Below are positions 45,899 to 56,272 of a DNA stretch of 64,000 nt, one piece after another. Source of the stretch: an uncultured Bacteroides sp. GTDB taxonomy: Bacteria > Bacteroidota > Bacteroidia > Bacteroidales > Bacteroidaceae. Every line of letters begins with the position of its first letter. Position 1 is the stretch's first letter. Position numbers and translations under genes: made by a program. The notes under the pieces were generated by a model. The model was given only the letters and a program-made list of their open reading frames with translations. It was not told the DNA's origin and ran no database searches. The stretch is from contig URYL01000004.1 of NCBI GenBank assembly GCA_900552075.1, positions 62,001 to 126,000 on the forward strand. The letters run 5' to 3'.

Positions 45899-46906
45899 TT
45901 AAAAATCTACTATCGGCCATCCGTCGGACGTCCATGTCATTTCCCGGATAATCAATTTCGGCGCTCCTTCTTCTGCCACTGAATAGGCATGGCAGATAAA
46001 ATAATCTTTTCCATCCAGATGATAGGCGGCATTGTGCCCCACTCCGGCATAATCCTTATTGCCCTGAATGACCAGTGAACCGCCTCCCCGGTCCAAAGCT
46101 TTTCCTTCTTTATCCAAGTAAGGACCTGTCACCGTTTTCGCACGGCCCACCATTACTTTGTAGTCACTTTGCAATCCCTTACAGCAATAGTCGAACGACA
46201 CGAAGAGGTAATAATAATCCTCGTGCTTCATGATAAAAGGGGCTTCTACTGCTCCATCGCCAGCCTCTTCTTCCGGCAAGTCGAATGTACGCGAACGACG
46301 GCACAACGAATACCATTCTTCAGGCTGTGCCACCCCATTCAAGTCCGGAGTCAGTTTGACCAGCTTGATTCCGTCCCAGAAGGAACCGAAGCTCATCCAC
46401 GACGTGCCGTTTTCATCGATAATCACATTCGGGTCGATGGCATTCCACATATCCCGGTGAGGGACCGACTGAATCACCTTGCCGTGGTCGGTCCACTTGA
46501 AGTCCGGACTGGAAGAATCGAGGGTAGGATTCGTAGCATGCCCGATGGCGGACGTATTCTTCCCAAATGCCGAACAGGAATAAAACAAGTGATAAAGTCC
46601 GTCATGAAAAATAATATCCGGTGCCCAGGTATGTCCGTTATAGCCCTTGATGGCTTCCACTGCCCATTGGGGTGCTTTGTCGAATACCGGTTTCTCGAAT
46701 TTCCAGTTTTTCATGTCTTTGGAAGACATGACCGAAATCCCCTGCCCGGTAGCAAAGAGATAGTAGGTATCCCCCTGCTTGGCCAACACCGGATCATGGG
46801 TCATTACCTTACTGGTAGGAATAACCGATGAACTTTTCTCCGGCGAAGATGCGTAAGCCGTACTTACTACGGCCAGTAAAAAAAATGAAAAGAGGGTATG
46901 TTTCAT
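45899..46906 (-). CDS. GH43 endo-arabinanase-like enzyme (short form)
   Basis: 335 residues with a signal peptide (FSFFLLAVVSTAYA). A single five-bladed propeller domain. The three GH43 acidic residues are visible in MTHDPVLAK (base Asp), WNAIDPNVI (Asp) and DGAVEAPFI (acid Glu), along with HTWAPDII. The pattern resembles GH43 endo-1,5-alpha-L-arabinanases of Bacteroides arabinan loci. Probably periplasmic. It ends the susC operon except for GH97. Confidence 0.85.
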   Translation of the reverse strand: MKHTLFSFFLLAVVSTAYASSPEKSSSVIPTSKVMTHDPVLAKQGDTYYLFATGQGISVMSSKDMKNWKFEKPVFDKAPQWAVEAIKGYNGHTWAPDIIFHDGLYHLFYSCSAFGKNTSAIGHATNPTLDSSSPDFKWTDHGKVIQSVPHRDMWNAIDPNVIIDENGTSWMSFGSFWDGIKLVKLTPDLNGVAQPEEWYSLCRRSRTFDLPEEEAGDGAVEAPFIMKHEDYYYLFVSFDYCCKGLQSDYKVMVGRAKTVTGPYLDKEGKALDRGGGSLVIQGNKDYAGVGHNAAYHLDGKDYFICHAYSVAEEGAPKLIIREMTWTSDGWPIVDF

Positions 46907-46935
46907 AGACTTATATAAATCAAATCACTACTTAT

Positions 46936-46974
46936 AAAAAATGAGTAATTCTATAAACAAAATTACTCATTTTA
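46936..46974 (-). terminator. stem-loop between the two GH43 genes
   Basis: AAAATGAGTAATT and AATTACTCATTTT pair around a 10-nt loop. The flanks are A/T-rich on both sides, so it could terminate or partly attenuate transcription. Confidence 0.6.
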
Positions 46975-47005
46975 TCATTTTAATGTCACCTCACTAATAA
47001 ATGAG

Positions 47006-48907
47006 TTACTTACTTTTCTTTCCCCAATAAGTCTTATAATTATCGCCATAGCCGGCATAAACAATTGTATGAGTTCTTGGAGAAGCCTCCCAATCTGTTT
47101 CACGCTGTAAATACAATTCAATACCGTTACTAAACGTCAAAGTAGATTTTGTGGCATCAAACGACCATGTCGTTCCTTTCCAAGGACCCTCTGTTACTGT
47201 ATGGTCAGTTGCTAACGTCATTTGAGTAGAAGTTTTCTGGTTCCCATAAGAATAAGATAGATCTATATGCTCCCAGTTCCCGACTAATTCATTTTCAGTA
47301 ATAGCAACTTGCGGTACCGCACCGTAACGTTCAGGCATTACAAGCGGCCAACCATCTTCTGTCCAACGGATAGAACGTACATGCCCCATCATCAAAGCAT
47401 TGCTGTACGCATTACCTTCCACATTGGCGGGGAAACGACCTTGTGAAGCAAAGTACCAGTTACCGTTTCCATCATCAAACACACAACAATGAGAAATACC
47501 TACCCAGCCTTCACTGTTATTAAACTTATACGGATGAGTCACCACCGGAAGAATATCGCCCCCAACCGTAGTTACATCTGTACCGTCCATCCCCATATAC
47601 GGACCTGAAATATTTGTAGCACGGGCTACACGGGTATTGTAAGGGATATCCAATGCATCATAAGCCAGGAACAAATAATAATATCCATCATGGTAAATCA
47701 ACTCCGGCCCTTCAGAACCTTGCCAACGGTTACCCATCTGACGAGTAGCTATCAGTTGACCATAAGCTGCAATATCATCACTGGTTCCCCAAGGATTAGG
47801 CAGGTCTGCTTTCACTTTACCGGTCTCTCCATCAAGTTCTACCAACGCAATGCCACTATGCCAAGAGCCATAGGCCAGATAATGTCTGCCATCTTCCGTA
47901 ATAATATAGCTGGGGTCAATGGCATTCCATTTGTAATAGCAGTTGCCCCAATCATCCGCAGCTACATGGAAATCAAGTCCCTTATCCGAAGCGTTGGTAA
48001 TGACATAACCTTTATCCACCCAGCCCTCGTTATTGGCTGGATTGTCATTCTCCATCAATCCGATGAACGCGCGTTCACTCCATGTACCGTCCCCACTCAA
48101 TGTACCAGGACATACAATGGAGTAATACATGCGATAAAGCCCATTCCTAACTTTTCGCACACAAGGAGCCCAATAACCAAAATCAGCGGTATTGGGAGAA
48201 ACACTCCCCAATCCCATCGTCTCACGAATTTCATTCAGCTTCGGGATTACCCAGTCGGGCAAGCTTTGCATAGTACCTCCCAAATATTCCCAATCTACCA
48301 GGTTTTTTGAACGACGTCCATGAAAGTGTCCACCTGCTGTATGTGCATTGCCATACGAAGCGTCTGTTTGATACATGTAATAATATCCATCTTCAGCCAA
48401 TACAACTGTAGGATCATGTACATTACTGAGGTTCCATTGACCACGCTTAGACCAGTCGGCAATATTTACATAATTGTCTTCATAAGCTGGAGCCACATAA
48501 GACAGCAGTTGATCATCTAGGCTCTGATTTTCTGTAGTCACTGTAAGCACATCCGAGTAGGTATAACGGCTGTTGCCGTAAACATATGCCCGGACATAAT
48601 AAGTTGTATTACCCATCAAACCTGAAATTGTAGCACTGAAATCTTCGTCTACCTCGACTACATTGTCATTGATAGTAGGATTTTGCGCGTTGGAACTATA
48701 GCAAAACCCTTTCTTAACAACAACCTCGACATTACCAGAAACTGACGAAATAACAGTCAAGGAAGTTGCTGTCGTAGCAGTAACCTCAGGCGTAGCCACA
48801 GTCACCTCACTATTTTGATTATATTCGGGAGAGTCATTGTTATCAGAACAAGCTACAAACGTAAAAACAAGTAATAAAGATATCCAGAATAACGATAATT
48901 TTTTCAT
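47006..48907 (-). CDS. GH43 surface endo-arabinanase-like lipoprotein (long form)
   Basis: 633 residues. A lipoprotein signal ends at FVAC. A fibronectin-like N-terminal domain (about 35-130; VTVATPEVTATTATSLTVIS) comes before the GH43 propeller (about 135-520; NVHDPTVVLA base, WNAIDPSYI, QGSEGPELIYH acid Glu) and a C-terminal lipocalin-like beta domain (LVGNWEHIDLSYSYG). This is the build of surface endo-arabinanases that cut long arabinan before import. It follows the surface glycan-binding gene. Confidence 0.87.
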   Translation of the reverse strand: MKKLSLFWISLLLVFTFVACSDNNDSPEYNQNSEVTVATPEVTATTATSLTVISSVSGNVEVVVKKGFCYSSNAQNPTINDNVVEVDEDFSATISGLMGNTTYYVRAYVYGNSRYTYSDVLTVTTENQSLDDQLLSYVAPAYEDNYVNIADWSKRGQWNLSNVHDPTVVLAEDGYYYMYQTDASYGNAHTAGGHFHGRRSKNLVDWEYLGGTMQSLPDWVIPKLNEIRETMGLGSVSPNTADFGYWAPCVRKVRNGLYRMYYSIVCPGTLSGDGTWSERAFIGLMENDNPANNEGWVDKGYVITNASDKGLDFHVAADDWGNCYYKWNAIDPSYIITEDGRHYLAYGSWHSGIALVELDGETGKVKADLPNPWGTSDDIAAYGQLIATRQMGNRWQGSEGPELIYHDGYYYLFLAYDALDIPYNTRVARATNISGPYMGMDGTDVTTVGGDILPVVTHPYKFNNSEGWVGISHCCVFDDGNGNWYFASQGRFPANVEGNAYSNALMMGHVRSIRWTEDGWPLVMPERYGAVPQVAITENELVGNWEHIDLSYSYGNQKTSTQMTLATDHTVTEGPWKGTTWSFDATKSTLTFSNGIELYLQRETDWEASPRTHTIVYAGYGDNYKTYWGKKSK

Positions 48908-48924
48908 CTAATTGGTTTTAAAGA

Positions 48925-48964
48925 GCCATGCCTTTCACTCTCTAATAAAGGGAGAAGGCATGGC
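48925..48964 (-). promoter_or_regulatory. intergenic stem-loop, no T run
   Basis: GCCATGCCTT and AAGGCATGGC form a 10-bp stem between the binding-protein and GH43 genes. Without a T run it is probably an mRNA stabiliser or processing site that keeps upstream genes more abundant. Confidence 0.5.
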
Positions 48965-48971
48965 ATAATTG

Positions 48972-50741
48972 TTATTCAGCTCCAAAAATCAAATGGCAAC
49001 CATCAACGGTCAGTGCAAAGTTCAGGTCACTGGAATCTACTGTATTAATGCCCAAATAATACTGGGTAGAAGTAGATCCTGTTGTTCCCTGCATCACAGC
49101 CTGAACATCAGCTGTGCCATTACCACAATTAGTCACATACACTGTCACCTTGGCTCCGTTCATACCTGCAAGCCAAGTAGCCCAATCTGTTTGGCCTCCA
49201 CTAGTCAGACAAGCGGCATATCCGTCACCCCATCCATAATTATCGGCACGAACTACTGCATACTCAGTAAGATCTTTCTTACGGAGAACAACCACATAAT
49301 TGTTCCAGTTTCCGGCCAAACTGCTGTAATTGGTGAATGTGATAGACTTTGTTTCCCCTACAGGCACATTAAATTCATCAGAAAAAGCTCCCCAAAAAGC
49401 AGTAGAATTATCTTCAGCTCCTACTACAGCCGTACTATTGCTTACAGCCGAAGCTGTAGACTTGGAAACTGTAACGTCCACCTCTGCAGTAATTCCCTCA
49501 TCAGCTGTAATGGTAACCTTATGAGAACCATCCTGAGCAGGGATAGTAGAGAAACTAAGTCTAGAATTATCCATCACTTTTGATTCGCCATTGACATAAG
49601 TGGCAGTAACAGCCATACCTGTCGGATCAAAAGCCAACGTACGGTTTGTCAAAGCCTCAGTAGCAGCCGAAGTATAATAATAATAATGCGTACGGGAAGG
49701 CTGAGTCGTTACCTGAATTGATGCAATCTTTTCCACTACTTCGAAAGCTGCATTCGCCACAATCGGTTGATCACAGTTCTCACCTTTAAATGTCTTATTA
49801 TAAACAGCTACAAGTGTCTTTTCTCCCGCAGTATCCATATCAGGTATTGCCGTGAAACTGAGTTCGGATGCTGCAACAGTTTTTGTAACTCCCTCTTCAA
49901 ATGTAACCAAAGCAGTTACATTGGCCATAGCATCCTCCAGTGTAGTGCCGACATTTACCTGATCGGGGACATTCTGCAATACCATTGAGACCGGATTCTT
50001 GTCCTCAGCAGAAGTACAACCACCTATTGGTTCAATGTTTGTCTGTTGGAAATCAATGTAAGAACCTTCCGGTACCAGGAAACAACGGATATTGGTATTA
50101 CTTGCATCTGCATTCAAATTAACGAGAGCAGTTGGTTGAGTATAAGTCTTAGTAACTGTTCCATTTGTCATCGTTACACTGAATGATTCCGCATTAGTTC
50201 TGTCGACTACGAGTGTTACCTTTCCTCCGAGTTTATCAATACCTTCATCGGTATCGGTTTCAAAAGTAAGCGTACTTTCGACATAAGAGCGATCAATATA
50301 ATCACCCCACTCAGAGTTTCCGGAAGGCTGGTTATCAAAACGTATTGCACCATACTCCTTATATCCGTCACTGTCACGATCCGCATCTGAACAGATTATC
50401 AGAGCAAAATTCTTATAAGTATTCGTCGCGCTTGGATTAATGTTAAGATTGAACACTGCGTACCATTTCTGACCATCAGGTATTACATAATATTTAGAGA
50501 AAGCTGCCCACCAGCCACTTGAGTAATCAGTACTGCCAATAGTATATACATCTTCCATCATACCTTCAAGAACTATCTCATCCTGATTATCATTCTTCGA
50601 ATCCTCAATTTCCTGTATTTTATCGGAAATCCAGTCGGGTGCATTTACATCAAAAAGCTCACCACCCTCACAACCTGTCAAAGCAGACATACCTAAAGCT
50701 AACGAAAAACAGGCTGATATTATGTTATTTGAATATTTCAT
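48972..50741 (-). CDS. surface glycan-binding lipoprotein with duplicated module
   Basis: About 589 residues from MKYSNNIISACF (a Met four codons upstream is possible). A lipoprotein signal ends at ALTGC. Two related beta modules, about 65-240 (DYSSGWWAAFSKYYVIPDG, EYGAIRFDNQ) and about 425-589 (NSTAFWGAFSDEFNVPVGE, EYAVVRADNYGWGDGY), flank two Ig-like domains (FTAIPDMDTAGEKTLVAVYN and LSFSTIPAQDGSHKVTI). In Sus loci the gene after susD usually encodes such a binding protein. Aromatic-rich modules probably bind arabinan. No catalytic motif is seen. Confidence 0.75.
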   Translation of the reverse strand: MKYSNNIISACFSLALGMSALTGCEGGELFDVNAPDWISDKIQEIEDSKNDNQDEIVLEGMMEDVYTIGSTDYSSGWWAAFSKYYVIPDGQKWYAVFNLNINPSATNTYKNFALIICSDADRDSDGYKEYGAIRFDNQPSGNSEWGDYIDRSYVESTLTFETDTDEGIDKLGGKVTLVVDRTNAESFSVTMTNGTVTKTYTQPTALVNLNADASNTNIRCFLVPEGSYIDFQQTNIEPIGGCTSAEDKNPVSMVLQNVPDQVNVGTTLEDAMANVTALVTFEEGVTKTVAASELSFTAIPDMDTAGEKTLVAVYNKTFKGENCDQPIVANAAFEVVEKIASIQVTTQPSRTHYYYYTSAATEALTNRTLAFDPTGMAVTATYVNGESKVMDNSRLSFSTIPAQDGSHKVTITADEGITAEVDVTVSKSTASAVSNSTAVVGAEDNSTAFWGAFSDEFNVPVGETKSITFTNYSSLAGNWNNYVVVLRKKDLTEYAVVRADNYGWGDGYAACLTSGGQTDWATWLAGMNGAKVTVYVTNCGNGTADVQAVMQGTTGSTSTQYYLGINTVDSSDLNFALTVDGCHLIFGAE

Positions 50742-50815
50742 TGTATTAAACATTAATAAGTAATTAATTTATCACAATCTTCTCTATCATATAAAAAGAT
50801 TGTTTTGGAATATCT

Positions 50816-52567
50816 CTACTTACTTAAATCCACAACCGGACGTACTGTCCATCCGTTTTCACGGAAATAAGTTGAGTTGTCTGTGCTATAATTAGCAGAG
50901 TTCCCCTCCAAATTCGGATTATTGTTAGTCAGTGTCTGAACAATCGGTAAAAACTCATGTCCTTGAATATAGGTATCATAAGAACACTTCAGTTCCGAGT
51001 CTGTTGCTATATCACTATAACTTACAGGATCTTTTACACCTTCGGTTGAACGACGGAAAGTTCCATGTTCCTTAAGCTGCTGAAGGCGAGCACTGTCATA
51101 GAAGAATCCCCAGCGAATAAGGTCGAAACCACGTCCGAACTCACATCCAAATTCTTTTGGTCTTTCTACATTTGCAATTTGTTCAAAAAGTTTATCAGCA
51201 GTATCGAAATCGGCAAGCTTCAAATCTGGCAAATCAACACGATTACGCACTTCATTAATCCAATCGATAGCCTGCTGAGTAGGACCGTTTACTTCGTTTT
51301 CACACTCTGCTGCACGAAGCAATACATCTGAATAACGCATTAAGCGCAAATTGATACCATCGTGCAAACCTGTAACTACAGTACTATAAAGGCCCGTACG
51401 AAGATTTGTGAATTTAGCAATAGGCAAACCTCCATAAATATTATTGGTCACAATGTTATCTGTAGCCGAAAGCTGATTCGTATAAGCTACATTTCCATAC
51501 TCAAAATCTTCCCACTCAGCCTCATAAGTACCGATAGTCCAATAAAGGCGAGGATCAAGTTTATTGTCTGTTGTACGTTCTTCTTTAAAAAGATGATACA
51601 ACCACGGGGAAGCCGAGATATCAGCCCATCCACCATAACTACCAGGAGCAAAGTTACTTTCTATTGCAGAACCCTGAGTTGCATTAGGACTTGTATTTAC
51701 CGGCGTCCATTCATCATCTGTACCTTGTGAACCATAATCAAGGAATTGTATCTCAAACAGACTCTCATCATTGTTTTCATAAGCAGAGCCTTCACGGAAG
51801 TTATCACCATAGTTATCCATCAACCTATAAGTACCATACTTCTTTGCAATAATATCTTTAAGTACGGTAAGTGCTTCACTAAATTTATGGCGTACCATCA
51901 ACGTACGGGCGTAGTAGCCAGCTGCAGCTCCACACGTAGCGCGCCCTCCAGCCCACTCGCCACCTTCATCACGAGAGGGTAACAACTCCATAGCTTCCAA
52001 AAAATCCTTTTCTACCTGATCAAGGACCTCATCATAAGTGCTGTTGGCCCCATAAAGTCCATCCAATGAAGAATAAGTGTCATAATCTGTAATTAACGGC
52101 GGATTCTGATAGTATCCAGCCAGATTATAGTATGATAATCCACGCAAGAAAAGAGCTTGCCCTTTGATCAATTTCATATTCTCAGAAAGTTGTGTGTCAT
52201 CTTCTCCACAACGAGACAAGATAAAATTACAAACGTTTATGGTATAGTACCATTCACGCCATGGCCAAAATGCAATATCTGATGTAACTTCTACATTAAG
52301 GTCGTCAAATGGCAAATACCAAACTTGTGATGAGTTCCAAGCCTCATCTCCACGGCATACGTCGATTGTGTAACCCACACGTGCATACGATCCTTCCATA
52401 CGAATGTGATTATATGCAGCAATAACACATTCCTCTAAATCATCGGCATCAAAACCGAAAGTGCTTGAAGTCTGCTGATTGGGATTGATTAAATCCAATC
52501 TATCACTACAGGAAGACAGAGTACCAAATCCCAAAATGAGAGCAAGTGAATATATATTAAGTTTCAT
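50816..52567 (-). CDS. SusD/RagB-type lipoprotein (locus 2)
   Basis: 583 residues. A lipoprotein signal ends at TLSSC, and SDRLDLINPNQ follows. Typical SusD segments are KGQALFLRGLSYYNLAGYYQ, LLRAAECENEVNG, INEVRNRVDL and EFGCEFGRGFDLIRWGFF. It is the surface partner of the SusC transporter, 36 bp downstream of it. Confidence 0.93.
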   Translation of the reverse strand: MKLNIYSLALILGFGTLSSCSDRLDLINPNQQTSSTFGFDADDLEECVIAAYNHIRMEGSYARVGYTIDVCRGDEAWNSSQVWYLPFDDLNVEVTSDIAFWPWREWYYTINVCNFILSRCGEDDTQLSENMKLIKGQALFLRGLSYYNLAGYYQNPPLITDYDTYSSLDGLYGANSTYDEVLDQVEKDFLEAMELLPSRDEGGEWAGGRATCGAAAGYYARTLMVRHKFSEALTVLKDIIAKKYGTYRLMDNYGDNFREGSAYENNDESLFEIQFLDYGSQGTDDEWTPVNTSPNATQGSAIESNFAPGSYGGWADISASPWLYHLFKEERTTDNKLDPRLYWTIGTYEAEWEDFEYGNVAYTNQLSATDNIVTNNIYGGLPIAKFTNLRTGLYSTVVTGLHDGINLRLMRYSDVLLRAAECENEVNGPTQQAIDWINEVRNRVDLPDLKLADFDTADKLFEQIANVERPKEFGCEFGRGFDLIRWGFFYDSARLQQLKEHGTFRRSTEGVKDPVSYSDIATDSELKCSYDTYIQGHEFLPIVQTLTNNNPNLEGNSANYSTDNSTYFRENGWTVRPVVDLSK

Positions 52568-52603
52568 ACGATATTTTTTTAGTATTAAGATACAGAATAG
52601 CTA

Positions 52604-55600
52604 TTAGAATGTAAAATGTACGCCACACATAAATGTACGTGCAGTAGGATAAGAGCAGAAGTTATATCCAGGAGTGAAAGTTCCACCTGCATAGTCCACA
52701 TTATAACCTTTATAACCTGTGAATGTGTAAAGATTCTGTGCCGACACATACAGACGCACATCTGAGATGTATTTACCAAACCACTTATCAGGGAAATTAT
52801 ATCCCAACTCTACATTGGCAATTTTCCAATAAGCAGCGTTCTGAATCTTACGAGAACTGAACAAATCATTCCATGCCAAACTTGCGCTGTTAGTTATATA
52901 TGTACGTGGAACATCAGACAAATAGGTCGTTCCATCTTCACTAAAGCGGTTAGCATCCAACATAGCTACCTCCTTGTTGCTCCATCCGTAACAAGAGTTG
53001 AGTGAGTTATATATGTTATCGCTCACATGATAATTCAGTGCACCATAAGTAGCAATACTTAAATCAAATCCCTTATACTCGAAACGTGCATTAAGACCAA
53101 AGTTTATTTTAGGCAGACCGCTTCCCAGCACCACTCTATCGTCGGTATCTATTCTCCCGTCATCATTTATATCCTTATATAAGCAGTCGCCCACATTGGC
53201 TCCTTCCTGAACAGCATGGTTATCAAGGTCTTCTTGAGTACGTGCAATTCCTTCATAAACATAACCATAAAACTGACCTATTTCCTGCCCAACGTAAGTG
53301 ATGTAATCACCCGTTAAATAATAATCCGTACCAAATCCCAACGAAGTTACCCGGTTCTTTAACGTACTGAGGTTTGCGGACACCTCGTATTTAAAAGGAT
53401 GATCGTGATTACGATAAGTAGCAGAAAACTCAAAACCTGAATTTTCCATAGAAGCTGCATTCATTGTAACTGTCGTATTTGAAACTCCAGCTTGTTCTGG
53501 AACTGGTACAGAATACAACAAATCTGTACTCGTATTCTTATACCACTCAGCCGTAAATTCTAAACGATTGTTGAATAAGGCCAAATCTATACCTGCGTTA
53601 TACGTTTTCTTCTTTTCCCATGACAAATTGTTATCCACGAAAGTAGAAATAGCAGAGCCTGTTACAGGCGAATTATTGAAACTGTATGTCATGTTATTTC
53701 GCGACATAGTAGCCTGATACATGTATTCACCGATATTTTCATTACCCAGTTCACCATAGCTACCACGAACTTTGAACATGTTTACGACCTCAGGGTTGAA
53801 AGGGAAGAAACTTTCTTTATCAAAACGCCAACCTACAGATACAGAAGGGAATGTACCCCAACGAATACCACTAGACAAACGAGAACTAGCATCTCTACGT
53901 ACTGTAGCAGAGAACAAATATCTGTCATCGTAATTATAGTTTACACGACCAATGTAAGACAAGATAGCATGTTTATACTCATAACTGCTTGAATAGGTAT
54001 CTGAGCCGTTCTGAAGTTGTAAGAAATAAGGTTCAGTATAGTTTAATCCCCATCCTGTAAGTAAATCTGTATTTTCTTCCTCGTAGGTCTGACCTGCGAC
54101 AATATTGATATGATGTTTGCCTATTGTCCCATCATAAGTAAGAATGTTCTCAATAAGCGCATCTGAATAGTCACGAGAAGCCTTTTCCAGACGTTCATTA
54201 CTCTTCGCCAAATACACACGATTACTCTGTATCCAGGAAGGAATCCAAGTAAAATCTTTACAATGAGTCTTACTATAAGACAAATTAATCTTATAGTTTA
54301 ACTTATGATTTTTACTATCAATGCCAAACATTTTAAGAATATCTACGTCAGCAGATCCTGTACCTACAAAACGATCCACACGTGTATTACGCTGTAGCAG
54401 ATTATTAATCAGCAATGGATTAGATGCAGAGATATCTCCATGTATGTCATCATAGTATACACCATAGCCATAAGCATCATAATTATAATCACTCGCCGCA
54501 CCTACTTTATCATCAAGAACCCATGTTGATGAATCGTACGCCTTGATAGTCGGCTGCATAAGTAAGGTACCACGTAAAACGTTGGTTACATCACCATACA
54601 ATCCTTGAACGTATTCAGAAGCATTGGACAAACTCATATTATCCTGATCGGAATGAGAATAAACAACACTTGTTTGGAACTTCACGAATTTAGTATCCAT
54701 AGTATTATTGACACGTGCAGTAAAACGTTCATAGTTCGGTCCTGCACCTTCAAGTGTTCCTTTTTGGTTGAAATAATCCAACGATACGTTATAAGTACTA
54801 CGTGCGCTACCGCCTGAAAGGTTTACGTTATGATTCTGACGAATACCCGTTTTAAATACTTCATCAAACCAGTCGGTATCTGTATCATCCATAAATTTAT
54901 ATTTACCAGTCGTACTGTCGAGACTATATCCTCCCGGCAATGGGGTATTGGAATTTAAGCAAGCCTGACCAATAAATTGGCTATACTGATCGGCATTCAT
55001 TACATCATAAACACCTTTAGAAATATTATCAACACCAAAATATCCATTATAATCTACTTTCAAAGGCTGATCTTTCTTACCACGCTTTGTAGTAATAATT
55101 ACCACTCCATTAGCTGCACGAGAACCATATATAGCTGCTGCAGAAGCATCTTTCAAAACCTGAATTGTCTCTATATCATTTGAAGAGAAATCACGGATAG
55201 AAGTACCCATTGGCACACCATCTATTACATACAATGGAGAAGTGTCACCAAAAGAGCCTATACCTCGAATACGTACTGTAGGGTCTGCTCCAGGCTGACC
55301 ATCTGAAGTAACTTGTACACCTGCTACCTTTCCTTCGAGCATGGAAGATATATTAGAATGGGAAACCTGCTTCAAAGCTTCCGTATCAACGACTGCTACA
55401 GATCCTGTCAAATCAGACTTCTTTTGCGTTCCATAACCTACCACTACCACTTGTTCAAGCATAAAATCATCACTCTGCAGCTGAATAGGTTCAAGAGTAG
55501 ACCGGTTGCGAACAGCAACTTCACGTTCCTTATAACCCACATAACTGACCAACAGGACAGCATTACCAGGTACTTCCAGCTGGAAATTTCCATCCAAATC

Positions 55601-55798
55601 GGTAGTTGTTCCAATCGAAGTGTTTTTTACCCGAATAGTAGCACCCAATAGAGGCTCACCTTGTTCATCGACTACTTGACCACGAACCTTGATGGCTGGT
55701 GATTGTGCTACAGCAGCCATAGCGGAAATAGGATAGACCGCGGTACTCCCCAAAGCACACAAGCCAAGCATTGCGGAAAAAATCAATTGTTTTTTCAT
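52604..55798 (-). CDS. SusC-type TonB-dependent transporter (locus 2)
   Basis: 1064 residues with a signal peptide, a carboxypeptidase-regulatory-like domain (about 38-115; GEPLLGATIRVKNTSIGTTT), the plug with LEQVVVVGYGTQKKSD and DPTVRIRGIGSFG, then the barrel ending MCGVHFTF. No STN domain. It imports arabinan oligosaccharides if the neighbouring enzymes define the substrate. It has a leader of about 230 nt after the HTCS-type promoter at 56029-56083. Confidence 0.93.
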   Translation of the reverse strand: MKKQLIFSAMLGLCALGSTAVYPISAMAAVAQSPAIKVRGQVVDEQGEPLLGATIRVKNTSIGTTTDLDGNFQLEVPGNAVLLVSYVGYKEREVAVRNRSTLEPIQLQSDDFMLEQVVVVGYGTQKKSDLTGSVAVVDTEALKQVSHSNISSMLEGKVAGVQVTSDGQPGADPTVRIRGIGSFGDTSPLYVIDGVPMGTSIRDFSSNDIETIQVLKDASAAAIYGSRAANGVVIITTKRGKKDQPLKVDYNGYFGVDNISKGVYDVMNADQYSQFIGQACLNSNTPLPGGYSLDSTTGKYKFMDDTDTDWFDEVFKTGIRQNHNVNLSGGSARSTYNVSLDYFNQKGTLEGAGPNYERFTARVNNTMDTKFVKFQTSVVYSHSDQDNMSLSNASEYVQGLYGDVTNVLRGTLLMQPTIKAYDSSTWVLDDKVGAASDYNYDAYGYGVYYDDIHGDISASNPLLINNLLQRNTRVDRFVGTGSADVDILKMFGIDSKNHKLNYKINLSYSKTHCKDFTWIPSWIQSNRVYLAKSNERLEKASRDYSDALIENILTYDGTIGKHHINIVAGQTYEEENTDLLTGWGLNYTEPYFLQLQNGSDTYSSSYEYKHAILSYIGRVNYNYDDRYLFSATVRRDASSRLSSGIRWGTFPSVSVGWRFDKESFFPFNPEVVNMFKVRGSYGELGNENIGEYMYQATMSRNNMTYSFNNSPVTGSAISTFVDNNLSWEKKKTYNAGIDLALFNNRLEFTAEWYKNTSTDLLYSVPVPEQAGVSNTTVTMNAASMENSGFEFSATYRNHDHPFKYEVSANLSTLKNRVTSLGFGTDYYLTGDYITYVGQEIGQFYGYVYEGIARTQEDLDNHAVQEGANVGDCLYKDINDDGRIDTDDRVVLGSGLPKINFGLNARFEYKGFDLSIATYGALNYHVSDNIYNSLNSCYGWSNKEVAMLDANRFSEDGTTYLSDVPRTYITNSASLAWNDLFSSRKIQNAAYWKIANVELGYNFPDKWFGKYISDVRLYVSAQNLYTFTGYKGYNVDYAGGTFTPGYNFCSYPTARTFMCGVHFTF

Positions 55799-56028
55799 TT
55801 TTAATGGTATTAAATTTAGATTGTTAAAGTAACTGAATTTTATATCTAACAGTATAGATTCACATTGGTCAATTACATCATATTTATCGTCCCCATCATT
55901 ACAACTCCAAAATAAGATTTTACATGACCACGTAAAACAAGAAACTTTATATGCCGCTTATAACCTTAGCAGCAATTTTCTGGTTATGTCTCATAGTATC
56001 TAATGTTTTAATCGTTTTTATAGTGTTT

Positions 56029-56083
56029 CAAAAGTAAGAAACCCTATAAAAACATAGGTGGACAAACGGACTTTATAGGTGGA
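56029..56083 (-). promoter_or_regulatory. susC promoter with HTCS operator candidate
   Basis: Read on the minus strand: TCCACCT (56083-56077), 14 bp, TCCACCT (56062-56056), 19 bp, TACTTTTG (56036-56029). The same order and spacing occurs in front of the GH51 gene. The half-sites are 21 bp apart, two DNA turns, and the near one takes the place of a -33 box, as expected for an activator-dependent promoter. The remaining 55799-56028 is leader without a gene. Confidence 0.65.
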
Positions 56084-56221
56084 TAAATAAAAATGAGAAG
56101 GCAAACGTTTGTAATTCAACGAATTCGCACAATCTTCTCCCCCTTTATAAAAGCGAACTACGGCCCAATCAACATTTGCATATTGATAAAAAAGTATGGT
56201 CCCTTCCAAATTGCAGAAGAT

Positions 56222-56258
56222 ATTTCTGCATCATCCCTCACATGAATGATGCAGAAAT
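56222..56258 (-). terminator. stem-loop after the HTCS gene
   Basis: ATTTCTGCATCAT and ATGATGCAGAAAT form a 13-bp stem, 15 bp after the HTCS stop. The T run is weak. Confidence 0.6.
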
Positions 56259-56272
56259 AACTATTTATCAAC

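Noticed and set aside
56018..56209. 63-codon minus-strand frame
   Set aside because: It runs across the susC promoter and both HTCS half-sites, and its composition looks like chance.
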